This document shows positions 23,639 through 31,641 of a DNA stretch of 64,000 nucleotides, in pieces. The stretch is taken from positions 62,001-126,000 of the forward strand of contig NZ_QYUL01000004.1 in assembly GCF_003590795.1 (NCBI RefSeq), in the 5' to 3' direction. The stretch is from Azospirillum cavernae (lineage in GTDB: Bacteria; Pseudomonadota; Alphaproteobacteria; Azospirillales; Azospirillaceae). The notes under the pieces were generated by a model that worked only from the letters and a program-made list of their open reading frames with translations, ran no database searches and was not told the DNA's origin. Each line of letters begins with the position of its first letter. The stretch's first letter is position 1. Position numbers and translations under genes: made by a program.

Positions 23639-24168
23639 TCGACATCGAGACGACCGGCACCCGCCCGGATCGCGCCGCCATTCTCCAGATCGCCGCCGTC
23701 CGCTTCGACCCGGTGGCCCGGACCATCGACCATGACGGCCTGTTCAACATGTGCCTGCGGATGCCGGGCTGGCGCTTCTGGGACGACGACACCCGCACAT
23801 GGTGGCAGGCACAGAACCAGGACGTCTTCCAGCGCATCCTGTTCAACGCCCAGGACCCGCGCGCCGTGACGCACGCCTTCCTCCACTGGGTGAACGCCGA
23901 CCACGCAAAGATCGACGACCGTTATTTCTGGGCCAAGAACGCCGCCTTCGACTTCATGTTCCTGGCCTCCTACGGAACCGACTACGACACCGGGATGCCC
24001 TTCTCCTACCGGAACGTGAACGACATGAAGGCGTTCATCCGGGGCCGCTGCTTCCCCGAGGACATCCCGGTCATCGACCAAGCGCCGACCGATCAAGCCC
24101 ACGACGCCATCGTGGACTGCATCATGCAGATCGACTGGCTGTTCAAGGCGCTCGACGCCACCCCGTAA
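23623..24168 (+). CDS. DEDDh 3'-5' exonuclease (T4 DexA/Rv2179c-like)
   Basis: ATG 23623; 181 residues. All four acidic residues and the His are visible: MIDIETTGT (D and E), FWAKNAAFDFMFL (D), and AHDAIVDC (H-x4-D). The WWQAQNQDVFQ segment after the first strand matches the DexA/Rv2179c subgroup, which contains WW..Q at this place. It would trim DNA or RNA 3' ends. Translation is probably coupled to the upstream nuclease. Confidence 0.85.
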   Translation: MPHYMIDIETTGTRPDRAAILQIAAVRFDPVARTIDHDGLFNMCLRMPGWRFWDDDTRTWWQAQNQDVFQRILFNAQDPRAVTHAFLHWVNADHAKIDDRYFWAKNAAFDFMFLASYGTDYDTGMPFSYRNVNDMKAFIRGRCFPEDIPVIDQAPTDQAHDAIVDCIMQIDWLFKALDATP

Positions 24169-24193
24169 TTCCCCTCCGCCCCTGGAGACAGAC

Positions 24194-25171
24194 ATGCGTC
24201 TGGAGATCAATGGTCTCCAGGTGGAGGCGCTTGGCGACCCCCACCTGGGCAAAAAATTCGTCAACGGCGTGCCGCTTCACCGCCGGGGTGAGCGGGAGGC
24301 GATGGTCTGGCGGGACTTCCGGGCCAGCCTCGCCAAGGACTGCGACCTTCACGTCACGATGGGCGACATTTTCGACAAGGCGGTCGTCCCCTTCAGCGTC
24401 ATCCTCGACGCCGCCATGGCCTACCGGACGGCGGCGACCATCAGCCCGCACACCCGGTACGTCATCCTCATGGGCAACCATGACGGCAGCCGGGACGCCG
24501 ATTTCCGCTCGGCCTTCGATGTGTTCGCCGCCCTGGTCCAGGACATCGCCAACCTTCACGTCGTCCGTCAGTCCGCCACGATCATCGCCGGGCTTGCCTT
24601 CTGCCCCTGGGACCCGTTCGTCACCGCCGAGGCGATGATCGCCGACGTGCCGGACGACGTGGCGGCGGTGTTCGGGCATTGGGACATCATCGACGTCGCC
24701 CGCCAGTCCCACAATTTCCTGCCGGTCGAGTGGCTGTCCAAGCGCCCGAACGTCCGGGTCTTCACCGGCCACGACCACAAGGCCCGCGTCGAGCGGGTCA
24801 ACGGCGTGACGGTCAACATCGTCGGTTCGATGCAGCCCTTCGCCCACGGCGAGGACGCCGATGACCAAGAGCCGCTGTACCTCACGGTCACGCTCGCCGA
24901 GTTGGAGCGCGACGAACCGGAACGGTTCATCAACACCTGCGTCCGCCTCGACCTGAAGCCGGGTGAGGCGCCGCCGGACCTCGACTGCCTCCAGCTCACG
25001 ACCCGGCGGATCACCGAAGAGGGCGAGCCGGAGGAGCTGACCGTCGCCTTCGACAGCTTCGACATGGAGGGCCTGTTCAAGGGCGCCCTCGGTGAGGCCG
25101 GGGTGCCCGACGACATCGGCGCCCTGGTCCTGACCCGCTATCTCGAAACCCGCCTGAAGGATGCCGAATGA
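24194..25171 (+). CDS. sbcD: SbcD/Mre11-like nuclease subunit (T4 gp47-like)
   Basis: 325 residues. The five phosphoesterase motifs are clear: GDPHLGKKF, GDIFDKAV, GNHDGSRD, GHWDIID and TGHDHKARV. The C-terminal part after residue 225 is the acidic capping region. With the SbcC-like ATPase two genes later it should form the double-strand-end nuclease used in phage recombination-dependent replication. The stop overlaps the start of the 25168 gene (ATGATGA). Confidence 0.9.
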   Translation: MRLEINGLQVEALGDPHLGKKFVNGVPLHRRGEREAMVWRDFRASLAKDCDLHVTMGDIFDKAVVPFSVILDAAMAYRTAATISPHTRYVILMGNHDGSRDADFRSAFDVFAALVQDIANLHVVRQSATIIAGLAFCPWDPFVTAEAMIADVPDDVAAVFGHWDIIDVARQSHNFLPVEWLSKRPNVRVFTGHDHKARVERVNGVTVNIVGSMQPFAHGEDADDQEPLYLTVTLAELERDEPERFINTCVRLDLKPGEAPPDLDCLQLTTRRITEEGEPEELTVAFDSFDMEGLFKGALGEAGVPDDIGALVLTRYLETRLKDAE

Positions 25172-25443
25172 TGAGCGCCCTTTTCACCGCCCTGCGCGAG
25201 GGCGGCATGGACGATGCCCTTCAGCACCTCGCCGCCACCCAGCGTGAACGCGACGAGGCCCGCCAGCGGGTCGCCCAGTTGGAGCGCCGCGTCACCGACC
25301 TCCTCGACGCCAACAACCGCGAGGTCGAGAACCGCCGCTTCCTCGCCAACCGGATGCGCCAGTCCGCGCGGCTGCTGACCGCCCTGGCCCAGACGGGAGA
25401 CCCGAAAATCCTCGCGTCCATCCACACGTTGCTGGAGGTGTGA
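25168..25443 (+). CDS. Small coiled-coil protein between sbcD and sbcC (91 aa)
   Basis: ATG 25168 overlaps the sbcD stop and the frame ends at the base before the sbcC start. The middle (ATQRERDEARQRVAQLERRV followed by TDLLDANNREVENRRFLANR) is a strong heptad coiled coil. No family recognised. The tight coupling suggests an accessory subunit of the nuclease complex, for example one pairing with SbcC's coiled coil. This is inference from position only. Confidence 0.55.
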   Translation: MMSALFTALREGGMDDALQHLAATQRERDEARQRVAQLERRVTDLLDANNREVENRRFLANRMRQSARLLTALAQTGDPKILASIHTLLEV

Positions 25444-27600
25444 ATGCTGCATCACCTGCACATCAAGAATTGTTTCACCCACGCCGACCGGCGGGTGGAG
25501 TTCGCCCCCGGCCTGACCTGCATCACCGGCCCCAACGAGATCGGCAAGTCCCTGCTGCTGGAGATGGTCGCCTACGCCCTGTTCGGCGCCGTCGCCCTCC
25601 GGGGCAGCCGACCGGACGGGCTGTTCGTGGAGTTGGGCTTCGCGGTGAAGGGCGTTCCCTACCGCGTCACCCGCCAGGGCGCCAAGGCGCTGCTGCTGCG
25701 CGACGGCGCCGAGCTGGCGACCGGCACCAAGCCGGTCAACGCCGCCATCGTCCGGGTCCTGGGCTACGACCACACCGTCTATGGCATGGCGAACCTCTGC
25801 GCCCAGGGCCAGATCGAGGCGTTGGGCGCGATGAAACCCGCCGAGCGGAAGAAGGCGGTGGACCAGACCATCGGCCTGTCGGTGCTGGACGAGATCACCA
25901 AATGGTGCGGCGATCAGGCCCTCGGCTTCACCCGCGAGGCCGACACGCTGGAGCGCCTGCTGGTCAAGCCGATCCCGCCGGAGCCGCCGGAGGGGGCGCC
26001 CGTCACCGCCGCGATGGTCGCCGCCGCCGAGGCGGACGAGCGCGAGCGGATCGAGCTGCTGGCCTGGATCCGAAACGAACCAACCGTGCCGCCGGAGCCG
26101 GTCGCCCCCGGCGCGGAGAGCGCGACAACACTCCAGTCCCTGGTCGATGAACGCCAGCAACTCGCCCTTCAGGTCGCCAGCCTGAAGACGCAGGCCGACG
26201 CCATCCCCGACGCCGCCATGACCGAGGACGAGATCGCCCTGGCCGAGGCCGGGTGGACGGCCTTCCACCGCGCCCAGGAAAAGGCCCGCGCTCTGGCCGG
26301 GCTGGTCGAGCCGACCCTGACCGAGGCCGAGATCGCCGCCGGGCTGTCGGGCTGGGCCGCCTTCCATCGGTCGGAGGAGAAGCGCAAGGCCCTGGCCGGA
26401 CTGGTCGAGCCGACCATGAGCCGCGCCGACTGCGACCAGCTTCTCGCCCAGTGGGACGCCCACGACCGCTGGACCCAGCGCCAGAAGCTGGCCGAACATC
26501 TGAGCCAATGCCCGAAATGCGGCCATGAATGGGCCGACGACGCGGCGTGGGACCGGGTGAAGGACGCGCCCGAGACGGCGCGGCCCGCCCGCCGCCCCGA
26601 TTTGCGGGTGCTCGACGCCTGGGAGGCGAGCGCCGACCTGCGCGCCGAATACGCCGCCGTGCCGGACGCCGCGAAGCCGGGCGTGCCGGAGCTGACCTAC
26701 CAAAAGGCACAGCTCGCGCTCACCGCCTGGAAAGACAGCGCCGACCTTCGCGCCCAGTTCGCGGGAGTCCCGGACGCCCCGATGCCAAAGGTCACGGAAG
26801 CCGCCCTCCGGCTGGCCCGCAACGCCCTGGCCGAAGCCGCCCGGAAAGCGGCGCTGGTCACGGCGATGACCGGGATCGCCGCCCGCTTCGTCGCCTTGCC
26901 CGACCGGACGGCGGACCTCGCCGCCCGCCGCCGCTACGACGCCGACCACGCCGCCTGGGCGGTGGCCGTCCAGCGGCACGGCGTCTGGCTGACAGAGCGG
27001 GTCGCGAAGAACCTCCGGCTGGACGCCCTCGGCGACACCGGAACCACCCTGGCCCAACTCCGCGACGCCCACCAGCGATGGGCGATCTTCGAGCGGGAGG
27101 TCGCCGCCTTCGAGAAGGCCCACGCCCAGTATGAACAGGGGGCGGCCAACCTGAAGGCGGCCCGCGAGACGGCCGAACACTGGTCCAACGCCAAGAAGGC
27201 GGTCGCCGACCTCCGGGTCCGGGTGAAGGCGTATCTCCTGCCGAGCCTGAACAAGGTGGCGTCCCTCCTGATCGGTCAGATGACCGGCGGAAAGCGGACC
27301 AGCGTCCTGGTGGACGAAGATTTCGACATCCGGGTGGACGGCCAGCCGGTCAACACCCTGTCGGGGTCCGGCAAGGCGGTCGCCAACCTGTCCCTCCGGG
27401 TCGCCCTGGGTCTGGTCCTGACCAACCGGGTCTTCTCGGTCTTCATGGGCGACGAGCTGGACGCCAGCATGGACAAGGACCGCGCCGGCTGCACCGCCGA
27501 AGCCCTGGCCCGCCTGACCGAGACGGTCGGTCAGGTCATCGTCGTCTCCCACAAACCGTTTGACGCCGACAACAACATCGACCTGGGGGTGTCAGCATGA
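25444..27600 (+). CDS. sbcC: SbcC/Rad50-like ATPase (T4 gp46-like)
   Basis: 718 residues, shorter than bacterial SbcC (about 1050) and near the phage gp46 range. Walker A is GPNEIGKSLLLE near residue 33; the zinc hook is CPKCGHEW near residue 357; the signature motif reads LSGSGKAVANLS instead of LSGGE; Walker B is VFMGDELDASMDKD with the catalytic Glu; the D-loop and H-loop follow (VIVVSHKP). The arms are short and Ala-rich. The ATG lies 7 bases after GGAGG. The stop overlaps the HTH gene by 4 bp. Confidence 0.9.
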   Translation: MLHHLHIKNCFTHADRRVEFAPGLTCITGPNEIGKSLLLEMVAYALFGAVALRGSRPDGLFVELGFAVKGVPYRVTRQGAKALLLRDGAELATGTKPVNAAIVRVLGYDHTVYGMANLCAQGQIEALGAMKPAERKKAVDQTIGLSVLDEITKWCGDQALGFTREADTLERLLVKPIPPEPPEGAPVTAAMVAAAEADERERIELLAWIRNEPTVPPEPVAPGAESATTLQSLVDERQQLALQVASLKTQADAIPDAAMTEDEIALAEAGWTAFHRAQEKARALAGLVEPTLTEAEIAAGLSGWAAFHRSEEKRKALAGLVEPTMSRADCDQLLAQWDAHDRWTQRQKLAEHLSQCPKCGHEWADDAAWDRVKDAPETARPARRPDLRVLDAWEASADLRAEYAAVPDAAKPGVPELTYQKAQLALTAWKDSADLRAQFAGVPDAPMPKVTEAALRLARNALAEAARKAALVTAMTGIAARFVALPDRTADLAARRRYDADHAAWAVAVQRHGVWLTERVAKNLRLDALGDTGTTLAQLRDAHQRWAIFEREVAAFEKAHAQYEQGAANLKAARETAEHWSNAKKAVADLRVRVKAYLLPSLNKVASLLIGQMTGGKRTSVLVDEDFDIRVDGQPVNTLSGSGKAVANLSLRVALGLVLTNRVFSVFMGDELDASMDKDRAGCTAEALARLTETVGQVIVVSHKPFDADNNIDLGVSA

Positions 27601-27983
27601 CCTCTCCGGTCCCGGAACTTCTCACTCCGGCAGAAGCCGCCCGCTTGCTGCGATGTTCATCCCGCTACGTCCAAACCCTTTGCGCAGCAGGGAAAATTGG
27701 CGCCCGGCTGATCGCTGGCCGCTACCTGATGACGCAACAAGACCTGAACAATTATATCGACGGATCGAAGGTGGCGACATGCCCAAGCGCAACCCCGGCG
27801 CCCGGCTTGAATGGCGGGAGGATCGGAGTCTCTGGGAAATCATCTGGTACGAACGTGGGCAACGCAAACGCAAGTCAACGGGCACTGATGACCGCCGAGA
27901 AGCTGCTCTCCGACTCTCGGAACACCTTGCGGCGCTCCCCGCCGGGCCGCAACGCCCAAGAGATCCCAGTGAAAGGTCTATAG
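27597..27983 (+). CDS. Excisionase-like helix-turn-helix protein (HTH_17 type)
   Basis: ATG 27597 overlaps the sbcC stop. Residues 7-57 (LLTPAEAARLLRCSSRYVQT and then GRYLMTQQDLNNYI) match the MerR-like winged HTH found in excisionases and recombination directionality factors. The remaining 70 residues overlap the integrase start in another frame by 205 bp and are low-complexity, so the working protein may be only the first 60 residues. Placement right before the integrase supports an Xis role. Confidence 0.7.
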   Translation: MTSPVPELLTPAEAARLLRCSSRYVQTLCAAGKIGARLIAGRYLMTQQDLNNYIDGSKVATCPSATPAPGLNGGRIGVSGKSSGTNVGNANASQRALMTAEKLLSDSRNTLRRSPPGRNAQEIPVKGL

Positions 27984-28813
27984 CCGAGGTCTTGACCGCC
28001 TACGCGGAAGGGCGTGGAAGCGATGTCGCGGACGCCGAACGGCTCGCCTACGCTTTGAAGGCGCTGGTGCCGTTCTGGGGTGAGTTGCAGGTCGGGGATG
28101 TCACGGAGACTCTTTGCAAAGCTTACAAGAACCAGCGCGGCAAAGCGGATGAAACGGTGCGGCGGGAATTGACGGTGTTGCGTGCCGCGATCAACTTCGA
28201 TTTCGATCATGGCCGTCTCACACGTCCAGTTCCCGTTTGGCTGCCATCGCCCGGTGAACACAAGGATCGTTGGCTTACGCGGAGAGAAGCCGCCGCTCTG
28301 ATCCGGGCCGCCCGCGCAGAGCCACGAAGTCGGCGTCATCTGCCACTGTTCATTCTTCTTGGTCTCTACACAGCCGCACGGAAAGAGGCGATCTTGTCGC
28401 TCAGATGGTCGCAGGTTGATCTGGAGCGCGGCTTGATCGACCTCAATCCACCCGGTCGGGGACGCACGGACAAGGGGCGTCCAATCATTCCCATTCCCAA
28501 AAGACTATCCACGTTCCTGCGGCATGCGCAGAAGCACACCAGCATCAGTCATGTGGTGACGTTCCATGGCAAGCCGGTGCAGGACATCAAAAGGGCGTTT
28601 GCCGCTGCCTGTCGCTCAGCCGCTTTGGAGGACGTGACGCCTCACACGTTGCGACACACCGCCGCCACCTGGATGGCCCAAGCGGGCGTTCCGATGCTGG
28701 TGGTTTCACGCTTCCTCGGCCACACCGATTCGCGGACGACCGAGCGCGTCTACGCCCATCATTCGCCCGACTATCTGGCGTCAGCACGGGAGGCTTTGGA
28801 TCGCCGCCGGTAG
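27779..28813 (+). CDS. int: Tyrosine recombinase / integrase
   Basis: ATG 27779 (MPKRNPGARLEWREDRSLWE) has GAAGGTGG just upstream and gives 344 residues with an N-terminal AT-hook/SAM-like part, then the catalytic domain: TAARKEAILSL (Arg I), HTLRHTAATWM (HxxR), FLGHTDSRTTERVYAHHS (His/Trp position and the Tyr nucleophile). The gene points toward the tRNA-Arg 61 bp beyond its stop, so it would act on the tRNA 3' end. The frame is open further upstream to 27560 but that part is the HTH gene's shadow. Confidence 0.9.
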   Translation: MPKRNPGARLEWREDRSLWEIIWYERGQRKRKSTGTDDRREAALRLSEHLAALPAGPQRPRDPSERSIAEVLTAYAEGRGSDVADAERLAYALKALVPFWGELQVGDVTETLCKAYKNQRGKADETVRRELTVLRAAINFDFDHGRLTRPVPVWLPSPGEHKDRWLTRREAAALIRAARAEPRSRRHLPLFILLGLYTAARKEAILSLRWSQVDLERGLIDLNPPGRGRTDKGRPIIPIPKRLSTFLRHAQKHTSISHVVTFHGKPVQDIKRAFAAACRSAALEDVTPHTLRHTAATWMAQAGVPMLVVSRFLGHTDSRTTERVYAHHSPDYLASAREALDRRR

Positions 28814-28874
28814 GTTACTGCCCCGAATACTGCCCCATCCTGGGGAACGCTTCGTCGTAACCTATTGAGAAGAT

Positions 28875-28951
<77 letters not shown>

Positions 28952-29041
28952 ATCGCCTGCGGAAGCGGACCATAGCGCAAGGCTTTGGCCAACGCAAACA
29001 CTTCGCGCAAAGAAAAGTCTCATTCCGAACAAGGCGTCCGC

Positions 29042-29743
29042 TCAGGCCACGTCCAGGCGCGACACGCGCAGCGCCGCCAGGAAATCGGTGAAGGTGTCGC
29101 CCTGGATGGCGATGTGGCGTTTGGTGACGTCGCGCGCGGCGTCGGAATCCCCGGCAATGATGGCCTGAACAATCGCGTCATGCTCGGCCCAGGATCGCCG
29201 CATCCGGCCCGGATGGCGCAGTTGCAGGCGGCGGTAGGACGACACCCGGTTCCGCAAACTCCGCGTCATCTCTTCCAGATGGCGGTTGTGGCTGCCGACA
29301 TAGATGGCGTCATGGAACTCGCGGTTGGCCTGATAATAGGCCTCGACGTCGCCATTCTCGCTGACCGCCTTGCAGCGCTCGTGCAGGGCCAGCAGGTTGG
29401 CGTGGTCGGCGGCGGTCATCCGGCGGGCGCACAGCTCGGCGCACAGCGATTCCAGATTGGCCATCACCTCGAACATCTCGACAATGCTCTCCACGCTGAG
29501 CGTCGCCACGACCGCGCCCTGCCGGGGCCGCATCTCCACCAGACCCGCCGACGCCAGTTGCGCCAGCGCCTCGCGCACCGGGGTGCGGGACACCTTGAAG
29601 CGTTCGGCCAGCGCGCTTTCCTCCAGCCGGGAGCCGGGGGGCAGACGGCCCGAGGCGATGTCCTCCTCGATCAGGTCGCGCAGTTGGTCGGCGCGGTTCT
29701 GCCGGGGTTCAGCGCGTTCGCTCACGCTCTCGTTCATCGACAT
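29042..29743 (-). CDS. matR: GntR-family (FCD type) regulator, probable MatR
   Basis: 233 residues from ATG 29743, eight bases behind AGGAG. The N-terminal winged helix has LRDLIEEDIASGRLPPGSRL and LAERFKVSRTPVREALAQLA, the GntR hallmark. The C-terminal FCD domain supplies the metal/ligand site (EANREFHDAI-type segment read as YYQANREFHDAIYVGSHNRH and SWAEHDAIVQAII). Divergent from the malonate transport genes, as in the rhizobial mat operon, so it most likely represses them and responds to malonate or malonyl-CoA. The role is inferred from context. Confidence 0.85.
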   Translation of the reverse strand: MSMNESVSERAEPRQNRADQLRDLIEEDIASGRLPPGSRLEESALAERFKVSRTPVREALAQLASAGLVEMRPRQGAVVATLSVESIVEMFEVMANLESLCAELCARRMTAADHANLLALHERCKAVSENGDVEAYYQANREFHDAIYVGSHNRHLEEMTRSLRNRVSSYRRLQLRHPGRMRRSWAEHDAIVQAIIAGDSDAARDVTKRHIAIQGDTFTDFLAALRVSRLDVA

Positions 29744-29823
29744 GCTGGCTCCTGTTTCCCATGCGGCGGCGGATTTTAACCGATCCCGCCGTTCAAGAAT
29801 ACACAAACGCAAAAACAATTGTC

Positions 29824-29844
29824 ATGCCCAACAAAGTTTGGCAT
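29824..29844. promoter_or_regulatory. Candidate GntR/MatR operator
   Basis: Arms ATGCCCAAC (29824-29832) and GTTTGGCAT (29836-29844) are inverted repeats with a single mismatch and an AAA centre. It lies 80 bp upstream of the regulator start and 58 bp before the small leader frame, suitable for control of both directions. Confidence 0.5.
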
Positions 29845-29901
29845 ACATAAGACACGATATCGCATGCAAGAAGCCAAAAACGCGATACAGGAGGAAGCCC
29901 C

Positions 29902-29937
29902 ATGACATACGCCGCCTTCGCTGACCCGCGCCGCTGA
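29902..29937 (+). CDS. Possible leader peptide (11 aa) before the malonate transporter
   Basis: ATG 29902 follows CAGGAGGA with a seven-base spacer, the best ribosome site in the region, and encodes MTYAAFADPRR before a stop. GC-rich hairpin-forming sequence follows. It could be a translated leader that affects expression of the transport genes. No amino-acid run points to a specific attenuation signal. Confidence 0.3.
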   Translation: MTYAAFADPRR

Positions 29938-30058
29938 CGGGTGGTTTTGCGGGACGCCCCCGCGCCGCCACCGCTTTCGTGTTTCCGCAGGTCCACCCGC
30001 CGCCGCTGCGACAGCGCCGTCGGCCCGGCTGGCCCTGCCGCTTGGAAAGGTCTGCATC

Positions 30059-31081
30059 ATGATCGTTTCGCGACGCGCCCTGGTCGGCGCCGCTCTGGCC
30101 GCCCCCGCCATCATCGCCGCGTCCCGCCTGGGTTGGGCGGCGGACGCCCGCACGCTGAAAATCTCCCACCAATTCCCCGGCGGCACGCTGGAGGAGGGCG
30201 ATTTCCGCGACCGCATCACCCGCCGCTTCGCCGCCGAGGTGGAAAAACGCACCGCCGGAACCCTGCGGTTCGAGATCTACCCCAGCTCCTCGCTGATGAA
30301 GACGCTGGCCCAGTTCAGCGCGCTGCGCAAAGGCGCGCTTGATCTTTCGCTCTACCCGATGCCCTACGCCGGGGGCGAGGTGCCGGAGGCGAATTTGGGC
30401 CTGATGCCCTGCCTCGTCACCAGCTACGAGCAGGGCCGCCGCTGGCGCACCGCGCCGATCGGCCAGGAACTGACCCGGATCATGGACTCCAAGGGCGTCA
30501 AGCTGCTGACCTGGATCTGGCAGGCGGGCGGCACGGCGTCCCGCGCCGGGGCGGTGATGAACCCAGAGGACGTGAAGGGCATGAAGATCCGGGGCGGCAG
30601 CCGCGAGATGGACATGATGCTGAAGGCGGCGGGCGCGGCGGTCAGCACCATCCCGTCGAACGAGCTGTACGCGGGCATGCAGACCGGCGCGGTGGACGCC
30701 GCGATCACCTCCTCCACCAGCCTGATTTCCTTCAAGCTGGAGGAGTTGAGCAAGCATCTGACGGTGCCCAAGCAGCACAGCTATTGGTTCATGCTGGAAC
30801 CGTTGATGATGTCGAAGACCATCTTTGATTCCCTCACCCCCGACCAACAAAAGGTGGTCGAGCAGGTCGGGTTGGAGATGGAGGATTTCGGCTATCCCGC
30901 CGCGCAGGCCGACGATTCCCGCATCGCCCAGATTTACGGCAAGGCCGGGGTCTCCACCGCCGACATGACGGCGGACGCGGTGCGGCGCTGGACCGACATC
31001 GCCCGTGAGACGGCCTGGAAGGATTTCGCCGAACGGACCAAGGACGGCGCCCGGCTGCTCAAGCTGGCGGAGCAGGTCTGA
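30059..31081 (+). CDS. matP: TRAP transporter solute-binding protein (DctP type), malonate
   Basis: 340 residues with a Tat-like/Sec leader (MIVSRRALVGAALAAPAIIA...AA, cleavage near GWAA). The DctP fold is clear: LKISHQFPGGTLEEGD at the start, EIYPSSSLMKTLAQFSALRK, LKIRGGSREMDMMLKAAG-type segment with the carboxylate-binding Arg (MKIRGGS), and SNELYAGMQTGAVDA. It would bind a dicarboxylate in the periplasm. Adjacent malonyl-CoA synthetase and decarboxylase point to malonate. Its stop overlaps the next ATG. Confidence 0.85.
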   Translation: MIVSRRALVGAALAAPAIIAASRLGWAADARTLKISHQFPGGTLEEGDFRDRITRRFAAEVEKRTAGTLRFEIYPSSSLMKTLAQFSALRKGALDLSLYPMPYAGGEVPEANLGLMPCLVTSYEQGRRWRTAPIGQELTRIMDSKGVKLLTWIWQAGGTASRAGAVMNPEDVKGMKIRGGSREMDMMLKAAGAAVSTIPSNELYAGMQTGAVDAAITSSTSLISFKLEELSKHLTVPKQHSYWFMLEPLMMSKTIFDSLTPDQQKVVEQVGLEMEDFGYPAAQADDSRIAQIYGKAGVSTADMTADAVRRWTDIARETAWKDFAERTKDGARLLKLAEQV

Positions 31082-31641
31082 TGTCCGCCGCCGAACGCAA
31101 CCTGATCTTTGGCGGGGCCAGCGGGCCGGTGGTCCGCGCGCCGTCGCTGCGGCTGATCGGCGCCGCGCTCGCCTTCGTCAACCGCGTGGTGGTCGTGCTG
31201 GCCTCGGTCGCCGTGGTGGCCGCCGGGGTGGTGCTGACGCACGAGGCGGTGACGCGCTACGCCTTCCACCATCCCGCCGATTGGCAGGATGAAATGGCGG
31301 TGTTCCTGTTGGTCGGGGCCACCTTCATGTCGGCGGCCTGGGTGCAGGCGCGGCGCGGCCATGTCGCCATCGACGCGCTCGCCGATCTGCTGCCGCCCGC
31401 CGTGGACCGCGTCCGCCGCTTCGCCGCCGACGTGGCGTCCTTCGGCTTTTGCGCCTTCTTCGCCTGGAAATCCTGGAGCCTGTTTCACGAGGCGTGGGAG
31501 GACGGGATGGTGACGCAATCCTCTTGGGCGCCGCCGCTGTGGATTCCCTACTCCTTCATGGCGGTGGGCATGTCGCTGCTGGCGCTGCAAATTCTTCTGC
31601 AAATCCTGGACAGCCTGCTGTCCGACGGGGAGGCCGGGTGA
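31081..31641 (+). CDS. matQ: TRAP transporter small permease (DctQ type)
   Basis: 186 residues with four transmembrane helices, for example FVNRVVVVLASVAVVAAGVV and the last one near LWIPYSFMAVGMSLLALQIL. The DctQ pattern TRYAFHHPADWQDEMAVFLL and the ARRGHVAIDAL segment are present. It links the binding protein to the large permease. Overlaps both neighbours by one base. Confidence 0.85.
   Translation: MSAAERNLIFGGASGPVVRAPSLRLIGAALAFVNRVVVVLASVAVVAAGVVLTHEAVTRYAFHHPADWQDEMAVFLLVGATFMSAAWVQARRGHVAIDALADLLPPAVDRVRRFAADVASFGFCAFFAWKSWSLFHEAWEDGMVTQSSWAPPLWIPYSFMAVGMSLLALQILLQILDSLLSDGEAG

Larger units (their letters stand above)
29744..30058 (+). promoter_or_regulatory. matR-matP divergent control region
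   Basis: Contains a near-perfect dyad at 29824-29844 with arms ATGCCCAAC and GTTTGGCAT (8 of 9) around AAA, a size typical for GntR/FCD operators, and a short upstream reading frame with a strong ribosome site (29902-29937). Between that frame and the first transport gene (29938-30058) several GC-rich inverted segments could form alternative hairpins. Confidence 0.5.

Noticed and set aside
25138..27552. 804-residue open frame on the minus strand across sbcC
   Set aside because: Antisense shadow of a high-GC gene with clear SbcC motifs; the minus-strand product is Gly/Val/Arg-rich with no family features.
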